Positions 24,901 through 34,356 of a stretch of DNA of 49,568 bases are shown piece after piece. The DNA is from Oscillospiraceae bacterium. Its GTDB lineage: Bacteria; Bacillota; Clostridia; Oscillospirales; Oscillospiraceae. Made by a program: the position numbers and the translations under genes. Every line of letters begins with the position of its first letter. The first letter of the stretch is position 1. The notes under the pieces are model-generated. The model had not been told where the DNA came from. It worked only from the letters and a program-made list of their open reading frames with translations, and did no database searches. The stretch covers positions 1 to 49,568 of the forward strand of contig CACYHB010000010.1 of assembly GCA_902774015.1 (NCBI GenBank), written 5' to 3'.

Positions 24901-26364
24901 TTATCCCAGCTGTGCCCGCACGTAGTCTACGATCCCGTCACGGTCGATCACGTCCCGGTGCAGGACGGAGCGCTCTTTGAGCCCGCGCAGCCCGCGGGGG
25001 ATGGGAATGCCGGAGATCTCGGCCAGGCGCTCCATCTGTGCAAATTCATCGCCTTCCAAATCGCCGCCGATGGCCTTCAGCACCGCCGCCGGGAACTTGT
25101 AGGGCGAAGCGGTGGACAGCACCACCGTCTTTCGCGCCTCCGGACGCCTCAGTTTCCAGTCTTCGGCCACCGCCATGGCCACGGCGGTGTGGGTGTCGCA
25201 AAGATAGCCCTGCTCCCGCCAGACCTGCCCGATGGTCTCCAGACAGCGGGCCTCGTCACAGCAGCCCGCGGCAAAGTCCTCACGGATGCGCTCCATGGCC
25301 TCCTCCGGGAAGCGGTAGACGCCCTCAGAGGAGAGCCGGCCCATGCAGTCGGCCACCAGCGCGGTGTCCCCGCCGGACGCGAGAAACAGCAGCCGCTCCA
25401 GGTTGGAGGACACCAGAATGTCCATGGAGGGGGAAGCGGTTTTGAGAAAGGACCGCCGCTTGTCATATACGCCGGTCTCCAGAAAGTCCGTGAGGACGCG
25501 GTTCGCGTTGCTGGCGCAGACGAGCTGCCCCACGGGAAGCCCCAGGAGCTTTGCAAAATAGCCGGCCAGAATATCGCCGAAGTTGCCGGTGGGCACCACG
25601 TAGTCCACGCGCTCGCCCAAAGCGATCTCTCCGCGGCGCAGCAGCTCGGCGTAGGCGATGAAGTAGTAGACCACCTGGGGGGCCAGACGCCCGATGTTGA
25701 TGGAATTTGCGGAGGAAAGCCGACAGCCGGCGGGGAGCGCGTCGCCGCTCAACGCGGCAAAGGCGCGCTTGACGCCCGTCTGGCAGTCGTCAAAGTTGCC
25801 GCGTACGGCGCAGACTTTCACGTTGCTGCCCGCCTGGGTGACCATCTGGGCCTTCTGCACCGGCGAGACGCCCGCATCCGGGAAGAAGACGAGGATGCCG
25901 GTGCCCTCCACGTCGTGGAAGCCCTCCAGCGCGGCCTTGCCCGTGTCGCCGGAGGTGGCGGTCAGGATCACGATCCGGTCGCCCACGCCCTCCTGTACTC
26001 TTGCGGCCGTGACCAGCTGGGGAAGCATGGAGAGCGCCACGTCCTTGAAAGCGGCGGTGGGCCCGTGGAAGAGCTCCAGCACGAAATCTTCGCCTACCTT
26101 CACCAGCGGCGTCAGATCGGCGCTCTCAAACTTCCCCTCGTAGGCCCGGCGCACCAGTTCGCCCATCCGGTCAAAGCCGGGCAGCAGGTGGGAGAGTATC
26201 TTTTCTGCCATAGCCAGAGGCGTAAGCGACAGACAGCCCTGCCAGTCAAAGGGGCGGCTGCCCAATGCCGGGTCGATATACAGGCCGCCGTCGGGCGCGA
26301 TGCCCTCCAGAACGGCGGCGGTGTCGCTTACGCGGCGGCTGCTGCGGGTACTCTGATAAAACAT
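24901..26364 (-). CDS. thrC: Threonine synthase
   Basis: 487 aa PLP enzyme making threonine from O-phosphohomoserine. N-terminal pattern FYQSTR and the GGLYI segment are class-II (yeast/E. coli-like) threonine synthase; PLP lysine K107 is in FHGPTAAFKD; ATSGDTGKAAL, FFPDAGVSPVQKAQM, NSINIGRLAPQ and PTGNFGD follow in the normal order. Starts 12 nt after the ACT-domain regulator, with AAAGGAG before the ATG. Together with hom, aspartate kinase and asd this gives the threonine branch except for homoserine kinase (thrB), which is not in the window. Confidence 0.96.
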   Translation of the reverse strand: MFYQSTRSSRRVSDTAAVLEGIAPDGGLYIDPALGSRPFDWQGCLSLTPLAMAEKILSHLLPGFDRMGELVRRAYEGKFESADLTPLVKVGEDFVLELFHGPTAAFKDVALSMLPQLVTAARVQEGVGDRIVILTATSGDTGKAALEGFHDVEGTGILVFFPDAGVSPVQKAQMVTQAGSNVKVCAVRGNFDDCQTGVKRAFAALSGDALPAGCRLSSANSINIGRLAPQVVYYFIAYAELLRRGEIALGERVDYVVPTGNFGDILAGYFAKLLGLPVGQLVCASNANRVLTDFLETGVYDKRRSFLKTASPSMDILVSSNLERLLFLASGGDTALVADCMGRLSSEGVYRFPEEAMERIREDFAAGCCDEARCLETIGQVWREQGYLCDTHTAVAMAVAEDWKLRRPEARKTVVLSTASPYKFPAAVLKAIGGDLEGDEFAQMERLAEISGIPIPRGLRGLKERSVLHRDVIDRDGIVDYVRAQLG

Positions 26365-26376
26365 GGTCGTTCTCCT

Positions 26377-26814
26377 TTATTCGATAGCGATCAGACGGAC
26401 GTTCTCCAGCCCCGGCACGGCGACGATCTGCTCCTGCAGGGTCTGAAAGGGAATGCGCATCTCTCCCAGCTCCAGCGCCAGCGTGACGCCGGCCTTTCCG
26501 TGGATGGGCAGGCTCTGGTCGATGGTAAGGACGCTGGCCCCCGCGGCGGAAACGCACTGCAGCAGCGCGCTCAGCACGCCCGGCTCATGGTCCAGCAGCA
26601 TGGACAGCACAGCCCGGCGGCCGCCCTCCATGTCCGAGGGTTCGAAAATGAAGTCCTTGTATTTGTAATAAGTGCTGCGGGAGAGGCCCGCCTCCCGGCA
26701 GGCCTGACTCACGTCCCTGGCCTGTCCGCTCTCGATCGCGCGGCGGACAGCCAGCACGGTCTCGTAGTAATCCGGCAGGATACTTTTATGGACGATCAAA
26801 TAGTTTTCCAGCAT
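26377..26814 (-). CDS. ACT domain protein with N-terminal helix-turn-helix (PheB/ThrR-like, UPF0735)
   Basis: 145 aa. Residues about 17-60 form a helix-turn-helix-like segment (VSQACREAGLSRSTYYKYKDFIFEP), and about 65-145 an ACT domain that likely binds an amino acid (VLSMLLDHEPGVLSALLQCVSAAG..). B. subtilis ThrR (YszB/PheB-type) represses hom-thrCB. Here the gene is divergent from hom and first in the unit with thrC, so it probably regulates both by binding in the 137-bp divergent region in response to threonine or lysine. Function inferred from family and position. Confidence 0.8.
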   Translation of the reverse strand: MLENYLIVHKSILPDYYETVLAVRRAIESGQARDVSQACREAGLSRSTYYKYKDFIFEPSDMEGGRRAVLSMLLDHEPGVLSALLQCVSAAGASVLTIDQSLPIHGKAGVTLALELGEMRIPFQTLQEQIVAVPGLENVRLIAIE

Positions 26815-26853
26815 GGGTGATCTCCGCCTTGATGAAATTCACAAAAAATAGGC

Positions 26854-26882
26854 TTGCAATTTGTGCATCCCTATGATACACT
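26854..26882 (+). promoter_or_regulatory. hom promoter
   Basis: TTGCAA at 26854-26859, 17-nt spacer, TACACT at 26877-26882. Predicts a start near 26889. TTGCAA is its own reverse complement. Confidence 0.6.
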
Positions 26883-26893
26883 GTCGTCGTTAA

Positions 26894-26909
26894 AAAAACA
26901 AGTGTTTTT
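26894..26909 (+). promoter_or_regulatory. AAAAACA-AG-TGTTTTT inverted repeat in the hom leader
   Basis: Perfect 7-bp arms around AG, lying just after the predicted start point of hom transcription. Position fits an operator for the adjacent ACT/HTH regulator; no second copy was found near the regulator's own start. Confidence 0.35.
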
Positions 26910-26951
26910 CTATCACGGACACAAAGAATTTTTGGGAAAGAAAGGGAAATT

Positions 26952-28097
26952 ATGAAGGTCGCGGTATTGGGATTCGGAACGGTGGGCTTCGGCGTCTATG
27001 AGATGCTGAAGAACGCAGCCGGGCTGGAGCAGGGGCCGGTACTGGTGCGCCCCGGCAAGAAGGATCAGCCCTATAAGGTGACGAGCATCGAGGAGATCGT
27101 GAACGATCCTTCCGTCGGTGCCGTGGCGGAGGTCATGGGCGGCGTGGAGCCCGCTTTTTCTTATGCCTCGGCTGCCCTGAAGGCGGGCAAGCATTTCGTT
27201 ACCTCCAACAAGGCGCTGGTGGCGGCGAAAGGGCCCGAACTGGACGCCATCGCCAGGGAAAAGGGCGTGGCCTTCCTCTTCAGCGCGGCCTGCGGCGGGG
27301 GAGTGCCCTTCCTGCACAATCTGGCCCTCGCCCGTGAGAGCGATGCCATCCTCTCCTTCGGCGGCATCCTCAACGGCACCACAAACTACATGCTGGACGC
27401 CATGCAGCGCCTGCATCTGGACTATGCGGACGTTCTGGCGGACGCTCAGCGCCTGGGCTATGCCGAGGCCGATCCCACGGCGGACGTGTCCGGTCTGGAC
27501 GCGCTGCGCAAGATCATGCTGGCCTGCGCGGTGGCCTGTGGGACGCTTCCCACAGACGGACTTCTGAACGAGGGCATCGAGTCGGTCACAGCGGCCGACG
27601 TGGCCCATTTCCAGAGCCGCGGCTATACCTGCCGTCTGATCGCCTCCGGCGGGCGGACGGAAGACGGGGCCTACGCCTATGTGGAGCCGGTGCTGCTGCG
27701 GGACGGGGCGGCCGAATGCGCCGTGCTGCAGAACTTCAACATGGCCCGTTACGAGGGCGGCTGTGCCGGTCCCATCGTGCTGATGGGCCAGGGCGCGGGC
27801 CGCTGGCCCACGGCCTCCGCCGTGCTGCGGGATCTGAGCGGGATCCTGCGCGGCGAGCGGGAGATGTTCCCCGCGAATCTCCGCCGCGGCGAGGTGGACA
27901 ACAGCGCCTGCAGTCACAGCTACTACGTGCGCCTGCCTGCCGCGCTGGCAGGAGAGCTGCCGGCGGCCTCCGCCGAACTGGACGGAGAGCTCTGCCGCAT
28001 GATCACGGAGCCGATCCCGGTCTCCCAGATGCACTTTACGGCGGCTCGCCTGCGCGAGAGCGGCGCGCCCGTCTTCTTCGCGGCGGTGAGAGAATAA
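26952..28097 (+). CDS. hom: Homoserine dehydrogenase
   Basis: 381 aa. Reduces aspartate semialdehyde to homoserine. NAD(P) motif VLGFGTVGFGV (5-15), then EVMGGVEPAF, TSNKALVA and GGILNGTTNYML, all typical; the DALRKIMLACA segment holds the catalytic Asp-Lys region. The C-terminus lacks a recognisable ACT domain, so feedback may reside in aspartate kinase or in transcription. ATG at 26952, with AAAGAAAGGG upstream. Starts the hom-aspartate kinase-asd unit. Confidence 0.94.
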   Translation: MKVAVLGFGTVGFGVYEMLKNAAGLEQGPVLVRPGKKDQPYKVTSIEEIVNDPSVGAVAEVMGGVEPAFSYASAALKAGKHFVTSNKALVAAKGPELDAIAREKGVAFLFSAACGGGVPFLHNLALARESDAILSFGGILNGTTNYMLDAMQRLHLDYADVLADAQRLGYAEADPTADVSGLDALRKIMLACAVACGTLPTDGLLNEGIESVTAADVAHFQSRGYTCRLIASGGRTEDGAYAYVEPVLLRDGAAECAVLQNFNMARYEGGCAGPIVLMGQGAGRWPTASAVLRDLSGILRGEREMFPANLRRGEVDNSACSHSYYVRLPAALAGELPAASAELDGELCRMITEPIPVSQMHFTAARLRESGAPVFFAAVRE

Positions 28098-28116
28098 AGG
28101 AAATCAGGACAAGAGT

Positions 28117-29430
28117 ATGCTGAAAGTTGCAAAATTCGGCGGCTCCTCCGTGGCGGGGGCCGAACAGTTCAAAAAAGTCAAAGCCATCGTTGAGGCGGAC
28201 CCGACACGGCGGGTGGTGGTGGCCTCCGCCGCCGGCAAACGCAGCGGGGACGACCATAAGCTCACGGATCTTCTGTATCTCTGTCACGCGCATCTGACCT
28301 ACGGCGTATCCTGTGACGAGATCTGGCATACGATAGAAGAGCGGCTCATCGGCATCCGGGACGCGCTGGCGCTGCGTCTCCCGATCGAGGAAGAACTGGC
28401 GGCTTTTCACCGGCGGCTGAACAAAGACATGTCCGTAGACGAGCTGGTGAGCCGCGGCGAGTACTTCACGTCAAAGCTCCTGGCCGAGTATCTGGGCTTC
28501 ACCTTCGTGGATGCGGCCAGCTGCGTGTTCTTTGGCATGGACGGCACGGTGGACCGGGAAAAAACCGACCCGGCCATCGCCTCGGCGCTGAAGGCCAACG
28601 GCAGGATCCTGATCCCCGGCTTTTACGGGCGGCTGCCCACCGGGCGCATCAAGGTCATGAGCCGCGGCGGCAGCGACATCTCCGGCGCCCTGGCGGCGGC
28701 TGCCGTGGATGCGGACGTTTACGAGAACTGGACGGACGTTTCCGGCATTCTGATGGCCGATCCTCGCATTGTAAAGGACCCCAGCCCCATCGCAAGCATC
28801 ACCTTCGGCGAGCTGCGGGAGCTGGCCTTTATGGGAGCTTCGGTCCTTCACGAGGAATCGATCCAGCCGGTCAAGGACAAGGGCATTCCTCTGAACATCC
28901 GCAACACCAACCGGCCGGAGGACCCCGGCACCTTGATCGTGGAGAGTATCGCCGAGGAGGAGCCGGATGAGCGCTTCATCACAGGCATCGCCGGCAGAAA
29001 GAATTTCAGCATCCTGACGTTGACCAAGCACAACATGAAGCTCTCCGCCACGCTGCGCAGCGCGCTGGAGATCTTTGACCGCTACAACGCCCCTGTGGAG
29101 CACATCACCCTGGGCCTGGACTCCTTTGCGCTGGTGTCCTCCACGGCGGCGCTGGGCGACGCGGTGTACGACGTGATCGCCGATCTGCGAAAGACCTGCC
29201 GTCCGGACGACGTGGAACTCAAGGAGGGCATTTCATTGGTGGCTGCGGTGGGCCGCAAGATGTCGTCCCGCCCCGGCGTGTCCGGCCGCCTTTTCGCGGC
29301 GCTGGGCGAACACGGCGTCAACATCCGGACCATTGCCCAGGGCGCAGATGAGCTGGCCATCATCGTGGGCGTGGAGAACGACCAGTTTGAAACCGCGATC
29401 CGCGTCATGTACGACGGTTTCGCAGGCTAA
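28117..29430 (+). CDS. Aspartate kinase
   Basis: 437 aa. Phosphorylates aspartate, the entry step to lysine, threonine and methionine. Nucleotide/substrate motifs KFGGSSVA (6-13), SRGEYFTSKLLA, SRGGSDISGALAAAA and NWTDVSGILMADPRIV; two ACT domains at the C-terminus (about 300-360 and 370-437, the second with SSRPGVSGRLFAALGEHGVNI), the usual site of lysine/threonine feedback. Monofunctional. 19 nt after hom. Confidence 0.93.
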   Translation: MLKVAKFGGSSVAGAEQFKKVKAIVEADPTRRVVVASAAGKRSGDDHKLTDLLYLCHAHLTYGVSCDEIWHTIEERLIGIRDALALRLPIEEELAAFHRRLNKDMSVDELVSRGEYFTSKLLAEYLGFTFVDAASCVFFGMDGTVDREKTDPAIASALKANGRILIPGFYGRLPTGRIKVMSRGGSDISGALAAAAVDADVYENWTDVSGILMADPRIVKDPSPIASITFGELRELAFMGASVLHEESIQPVKDKGIPLNIRNTNRPEDPGTLIVESIAEEEPDERFITGIAGRKNFSILTLTKHNMKLSATLRSALEIFDRYNAPVEHITLGLDSFALVSSTAALGDAVYDVIADLRKTCRPDDVELKEGISLVAAVGRKMSSRPGVSGRLFAALGEHGVNIRTIAQGADELAIIVGVENDQFETAIRVMYDGFAG

Positions 29431-29432
29431 GG

Positions 29433-29452
29433 CCTCCCCCGGAACAGGGGAG
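29433..29452. repeat. Partial intergenic hairpin repeat
   Basis: CTCCCC-loop-GGGGAG between aspartate kinase and asd. Matches one hairpin of the repeats that flank rplI; the other two parts are missing. Confidence 0.45.
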
Positions 29453-29475
29453 CGCACAGGGAAAGGAGATTCAGA

Positions 29476-30477
29476 ATGAAAAAGGTCAATATCGGCATTC
29501 TCGGCGCTACGGGCGCCGTCGGCTGCGAAATGCGCAAGGTGCTGGAAGAATATGAGGTCCCCGTGGGCGAGCTGCGCCTGCTGGCCAGCGCCAGAAGCGC
29601 CGGGACCGGCGTCCCCTTCCAGGGGCGCGAGGTCGTCATTCAGGAGACCACGGACGAGAGCTTTGAGGGCCTGGACTTCGTTCTCGGCGCGGTGGAGGGC
29701 GACATGTCCCGCCGCTTTGCCCCGGCCATCAAGAAGAGCGGCGCCGTGTACATCGACAACAGCTCCGCCTTCCGTCTGGAGCCCGACGTGCCGCTGGTAG
29801 TGCCCGAGATCAACGGGGCCGACGCCTTTGATAACCACGGCATCATCGCAAACCCCAACTGCTGCACCATCATCGCTCTGATGGCCGTCGCGGGCATCGC
29901 GAAAATAAGCCCCATTCAGAACATGGTGGTCTGCACCTATCAGGCCGTTTCCGGCGCGGGACAGGCGGGCATCGCGGAGCTTGAAAGCCAGATGGCCTCC
30001 ATCGCGGCCGGCGAGAAACCGGTGGTCAAGACCTTTGCCACGCAGATCGCCATGAACGTGATCCCCTTCATCGACGCCCCCTACGGCAACGACTATACCA
30101 AAGAAGAGATGAAGATGCAGAACGAGGGCCGCCGCATCCTCCATTCCCCCGGGTTGAAGGTCAACTGCACCTGCGTGCGCGTGCCGGTCATGCGCTCCCA
30201 CTCCATTGCCGTCACCCTGCGCACCGAGCGCAAGGTCTCCGTGGAGGAGGCCAAGGCCGCCGTGGCCGCGTTCCCCGGCGTGCGGCTCATTGAAGACTAC
30301 GAGGGCCGCTGCTATCCCACGCCGCTGGACACCTCCGATCAGGATCTGGTCTGGGTCGGCCGCATCCGCGACGATCTGACCGACGACAGGGGACTGACGC
30401 TCTGGTGCTGCGGCGACCAGATCCGCAAAGGCGCCGCCAGCAACGCCGTGCAGATCCTGCTGAGCATGATCCGCTGA
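29476..30477 (+). CDS. asd: Aspartate-semialdehyde dehydrogenase
   Basis: 333 aa. Converts aspartyl phosphate to aspartate semialdehyde with NADPH. GILGATGAVG (7-16) is the nucleotide motif; the active-site Cys is C129 in ANPNCCTI, the SSAFR segment (96-100) and VRVPVMRSHS (catalytic His) follow. Third gene of the hom unit, ATG after AAAGGAG. Confidence 0.95.
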   Translation: MKKVNIGILGATGAVGCEMRKVLEEYEVPVGELRLLASARSAGTGVPFQGREVVIQETTDESFEGLDFVLGAVEGDMSRRFAPAIKKSGAVYIDNSSAFRLEPDVPLVVPEINGADAFDNHGIIANPNCCTIIALMAVAGIAKISPIQNMVVCTYQAVSGAGQAGIAELESQMASIAAGEKPVVKTFATQIAMNVIPFIDAPYGNDYTKEEMKMQNEGRRILHSPGLKVNCTCVRVPVMRSHSIAVTLRTERKVSVEEAKAAVAAFPGVRLIEDYEGRCYPTPLDTSDQDLVWVGRIRDDLTDDRGLTLWCCGDQIRKGAASNAVQILLSMIR

Positions 30478-30507
30478 ACAAAAAGGCAAGTGCGACTTCA
30501 ATAATTC

Positions 30508-30539
30508 AGAAAGAGGCTGCTGCAGCCTCTTTCTTTTTT
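30508..30539 (+). terminator. asd terminator
   Basis: GAAAGAGGCTGC pairs perfectly with GCAGCCTCTTTC around one base, followed by TTTTTT. Ends the hom-aspartate kinase-asd unit. Confidence 0.9.
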
Positions 30540-30592
30540 GCTCTGTATGTGTTAATATCTTTAGGATTCTTGCTTTTTGAGGACGCAAACCC

Positions 30593-32419
30593 ATGGAAAA
30601 CCAGAAGATACCAAAAGAATACAAACGGCAGCTGCTCCGGCGCTTTCTGAAGGGGAGCAAGGGCCTGTTTCTGCTGAGCATGGTCTGCTCCGCGCTCTCG
30701 GCGCTGGCGGACATGCTCTCGCCCCAGATCGTTCGTGTTGCGGTGGACAACGTCCTCGGCGGCAAGGAGGCGCAGATCCCGGCCATCGCCCTGCGGCTGG
30801 TGGAGCGGGCAGGCGGCTTCGCCTACCTCGCGGAGCATATCTGGATCATGGCGCTCGCGCTGCTGGCGGTGGCGCTGCTGAAGGCGCTGTCCGTGTTCGG
30901 CTTCAACGTTGCCAAGACCACGGCGGCCGAGACCCTGGTCAAGACCATGCGCGACAGCCTTTTCGCCCACATTGAGCGCCTGCCCTTCGCCTGGCACATG
31001 AAGCACCACACCGGCGATATCATCCAGCGCTGCACCTCGGACATCGACACGATGAAAAACTTTGTGGCCGAGCAGATGACCAACATCATCCGCATCCTGA
31101 TCCTGCTGGCGCTGTCCCTGGGCTTTATGCTCTCCATGAGCTGGAAGCTGACGCTGATCGCCGTGCTGCCGGTGCCCTATATCATCCTGCGCTCCTTTCA
31201 CTTCCATCGGAAGATCGGGGAGGCCTTCCTCAAGGCCGACGAGAACGAGGGCATCCTCTCCTCCATGGCCCAGGAGAACCTGACGGGTGTGCGCGTAGTG
31301 CGCGCCTTCGGCGCCGAGCGCAGCGAGAGAGACCGCTTTTTTGCTCAGAACGAATACTATACCGGACTGTGGATGAAGCTGGCCCGGCCCCTCGCCCAGT
31401 TCTGGACCGTGAGCGACATCCTCTCCGGCATCCAGATCCTGCTGATCGTGATCTTCGGCTCCGTTTTCTGCATCCGGGGCGAGATGCTCCCGGGCGCGTA
31501 CATCGCCTTTCTGTCCTACGGCGCGATCATGACCTGGCCCGTGCGCATGCTGGGCCGCATGATCTCCGAGATGAGCAAGGCCGGCGTGTCCGTGGACCGC
31601 ATCGCCTATATCATGCTGGCCGAAGAGGAGAAGGAGACCGGCATGGCCCTCCGCGCTCCCATGGACGGGGACATCGTCTTCGACCATGTGAGCTATGCTT
31701 ACGATAACGGCCCCGAGATCCTGCACGACGTGAGCTTTACGATGAAGGCCGGCAGCACGCTGGGCATCCTGGGCGGCACCGGGAGCGGCAAGTCCACCAT
31801 GATGCTGCTGCTGGACAAGCTCTACGCGCTGCCGGAAGACTGCGGGAGCATCAGCATCGGCGGAACGGACATCCGTGACATTGACACTCTCTGGCTGCGC
31901 CACAACATCGGCATGGTGCTGCAGGAGCCCTATCTCTTCTCCCGGACGCTGAAGGAGAACATTGCCATTACCAACGAGCAGATGCCCATGGAGGAGATCC
32001 GGGAGGCCGCCCGGGCCGCCTGTCTGGACGAGACCATCGAGAGCTTTTCCAAGGGCTATGATACCTTCGTGGGAGAGCGGGGCGTGACCCTCTCCGGCGG
32101 CCAGAAGCAGCGGGCGGCCATCGCCCGGATGCTGACGCAGAACACGCCTGTCATGATTTTTGACGACTCGCTCTCCGCCGTGGACACCGAGACGGACGCG
32201 AGGATCCGCGCCGCGCTGGAGCGCCGCTTCGGCTCGGCCAGCATCATCCTCATCTCCCACCGCATCACCACGCTCTCCAAGGCGGACCAGATCCTGGTGC
32301 TCGACAAGGGGCGCATCGTGGAGTGCGGCTGCCATGACGAGCTGCGCCGCGGCGGCGGGATCTATCAGCAGATCTGCGAGATCCAGTCCGCTTCCGCCGA
32401 GGAGGTAGCTGTGGGATGA
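30593..32419 (+). CDS. ABC exporter half-transporter with degenerate Walker B (BmrC-like)
   Basis: 608 aa: a six-helix type IV exporter domain (about 15-330) and a nucleotide-binding domain. Walker A GGTGSGKST (about 394-402), a normal LSGGQKQR signature, and Walker B VMIFDDSLSAVD where D525 replaces the catalytic Glu. This is the pattern of one half of a heterodimeric exporter such as BmrC/BmrD: the degenerate site uses this Walker B and the partner's altered signature. Its stop overlaps the next start (ATGA). Substrate unknown (drug, peptide or lipid). Confidence 0.88.
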   Translation: MENQKIPKEYKRQLLRRFLKGSKGLFLLSMVCSALSALADMLSPQIVRVAVDNVLGGKEAQIPAIALRLVERAGGFAYLAEHIWIMALALLAVALLKALSVFGFNVAKTTAAETLVKTMRDSLFAHIERLPFAWHMKHHTGDIIQRCTSDIDTMKNFVAEQMTNIIRILILLALSLGFMLSMSWKLTLIAVLPVPYIILRSFHFHRKIGEAFLKADENEGILSSMAQENLTGVRVVRAFGAERSERDRFFAQNEYYTGLWMKLARPLAQFWTVSDILSGIQILLIVIFGSVFCIRGEMLPGAYIAFLSYGAIMTWPVRMLGRMISEMSKAGVSVDRIAYIMLAEEEKETGMALRAPMDGDIVFDHVSYAYDNGPEILHDVSFTMKAGSTLGILGGTGSGKSTMMLLLDKLYALPEDCGSISIGGTDIRDIDTLWLRHNIGMVLQEPYLFSRTLKENIAITNEQMPMEEIREAARAACLDETIESFSKGYDTFVGERGVTLSGGQKQRAAIARMLTQNTPVMIFDDSLSAVDTETDARIRAALERRFGSASIILISHRITTLSKADQILVLDKGRIVECGCHDELRRGGGIYQQICEIQSASAEEVAVG

Positions 32420-34224
32420 AAAAAGAAAACAGTATCAAAAAGCTGCCCTTCTTCGGCATCGGCAAGGTCCTGCCCTATCTGAAAAAGTATAAAGGCCCTC
32501 TGGCCGTCATGATCGGCGGCAGCGTGATCGGGAGCGTCTACGATGTGGTGATCCCCGTTTTCCAGCGCTATGCCCTGAACCACTTCATCACCTTGGGCAC
32601 GCTGGAGGGCCTGCCGCTCTACGTCGTTCTCTACCTGGGAGCGATCCTGCTCGCCGCCCTGGTCAACTACGCCGCGGCGCTGATGGGCACCAAGATCGAG
32701 GTGAGCGTGGACAAGGATCTGCGCAACGACGCCTTCGCCCATCTGCAGACGCTCAGCTTCTCTTACTTCAACCAGAACAGCGTTGGTTACATCCACTCCC
32801 GCGTCATGTCCGACACCGGACGCATCGGCCAGCTGGTGAGCTGGACCGTGCTGGACAGCATCTGGCAGTTGGGCTACGTGATCGGCGCGGTGGTTGTGAT
32901 GTTTGCCATCAACGCCAGGCTTGCGCTGCTTGTGGTGGCGGTGCTTCCGCTGGCTGTGCTCTTCTACGCCATCTTCCAGGGCAAGCTCACCCGCGTCAAC
33001 CGGGAGATCCGGGAGCTCAACTCCCAGATCACCGGGGACTTCAACGAGGGGATCACCGGCGCCCGTACGGTCAAGACCCTGGTCATCGAGAATACCATGG
33101 AGCGCGCCTTCGTGAGCGATACCGCGAAAATGCGCGCCAAGGCCGTCCAGGGGGCGCGGCTGCGCGGCCTGTTCGCCGTGACCATGAACTTTGCTTCCTC
33201 CCTGGCGCTGGCGGTGGTGCTGTGGAAGGGCGGCTACATCGCCAAGACCCAGATCGGCACCTTCTCCCTCTTCATGTCCTATGCGCAGGGGATGATGGAG
33301 CCGGTTCGCTGGATCGTAGACGCCATCTCGGATCTCATCACCACCCAGGTCAACATCGAGCGCCTGACCCGCCTCCTGGAGACCGAGCCGGACGTAAAGG
33401 ATTCTGCGGAGGTCATCGCCCGCTACGGAGACAGCTTTGAACCCAAACGGGAGAACTGGGAAGAACTGCGGGGCGACATTGAGTTCGAGGACGTGAGCTT
33501 CCGCTACCCGGACGGGGACGAGACCATCCTTGAGCACTTCAATCTCAAGATCCCCTTTGGCACCAACGTGGCCATCGTGGGGGAGACCGGCGCGGGAAAA
33601 TCCACCCTTGCCAATCTGATCTGCCGTTTCTACGAGCCGACGTCGGGCAGGCTCCTCATCGACGGACGGGACGCGCGGGAGCGCTCCCAGCTATGGCTGC
33701 ACTCCGCCATCGGCTACGTGCTGCAGACGCCGCATCTGTTCTCCGGCACGGTGCGCCAAAACCTGCTCTACGGAAACCCCAACGCTACGGATGAGGATAT
33801 CGCCCGGGCGCTGCGGCTTGTGAGCGCCGAGAGCGTGATCGAAAAGCTGGAAAAGGGGCTGGACACCGACGTGGGCGAGGGGGGAGACATGCTCTCCACC
33901 GGTGAAAAACAGCTTCTGAGCTTCGCCCGGGCCATTCTGGCCGAGCCGAAGATCCTGGTGCTGGATGAGGCCACCGCCTCGGTGGACACCATCACCGAGC
34001 AGAAGATCCAGTCCGCCATCGACACCATCATCCGCGGCCGAACTTCCATCGTCATCGCCCACCGGCTTTCCACCGTGAAAAACGCGGACGTGATCCTGGT
34101 GGTGCGGGACGGAAAGATCATCGAGCAGGGCCGCCACGAGGAACTCATGCAGGCCCGGGGCCACTACGCCCGGCTCTATACCCGCCAGTATGAGGACGAG
34201 GCCACCAGCGCTCTGCTGGCCTGA
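32416..34224 (+). CDS. ABC exporter half-transporter with catalytic Walker B (BmrD-like)
   Basis: 602 aa partner of the preceding gene. Walker A GETGAGKST (about 389-397), Walker B ILVLDEATASVD with catalytic E518, and an altered signature LSTGEKQ (from about 493) instead of LSGGQ. Taken with the other half, one ATP site is complete (this Walker B, that LSGGQ) and the other degenerate (that D525, this LSTGE), exactly the asymmetric pairing of known heterodimeric exporters. Four-nt overlap ensures equal synthesis. Confidence 0.9.
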   Translation: MKKENSIKKLPFFGIGKVLPYLKKYKGPLAVMIGGSVIGSVYDVVIPVFQRYALNHFITLGTLEGLPLYVVLYLGAILLAALVNYAAALMGTKIEVSVDKDLRNDAFAHLQTLSFSYFNQNSVGYIHSRVMSDTGRIGQLVSWTVLDSIWQLGYVIGAVVVMFAINARLALLVVAVLPLAVLFYAIFQGKLTRVNREIRELNSQITGDFNEGITGARTVKTLVIENTMERAFVSDTAKMRAKAVQGARLRGLFAVTMNFASSLALAVVLWKGGYIAKTQIGTFSLFMSYAQGMMEPVRWIVDAISDLITTQVNIERLTRLLETEPDVKDSAEVIARYGDSFEPKRENWEELRGDIEFEDVSFRYPDGDETILEHFNLKIPFGTNVAIVGETGAGKSTLANLICRFYEPTSGRLLIDGRDARERSQLWLHSAIGYVLQTPHLFSGTVRQNLLYGNPNATDEDIARALRLVSAESVIEKLEKGLDTDVGEGGDMLSTGEKQLLSFARAILAEPKILVLDEATASVDTITEQKIQSAIDTIIRGRTSIVIAHRLSTVKNADVILVVRDGKIIEQGRHEELMQARGHYARLYTRQYEDEATSALLA

Positions 34225-34249
34225 ACCCCTGCAGACAGAAACAAACGAA

Positions 34250-34284
34250 ACAGCCGGCCGGGATCCGAGATCCCGGCCGGCTGT
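34250..34284 (+). terminator. Long GC hairpin after the ABC genes
   Basis: 16-bp perfect stem (34250-34265 with 34269-34284, loop CGA). No T-run follows on either side, but it lies between converging units, so a terminator or transcript-end stabiliser is likely. Confidence 0.6.
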
Positions 34285-34356
34285 CAGCAAACGGCCATAT
34301 TGTCAAAGAGACGAAGCGGTACAGCGCAGACAGGGAGTTTGCTTTCCTTACGGTCG

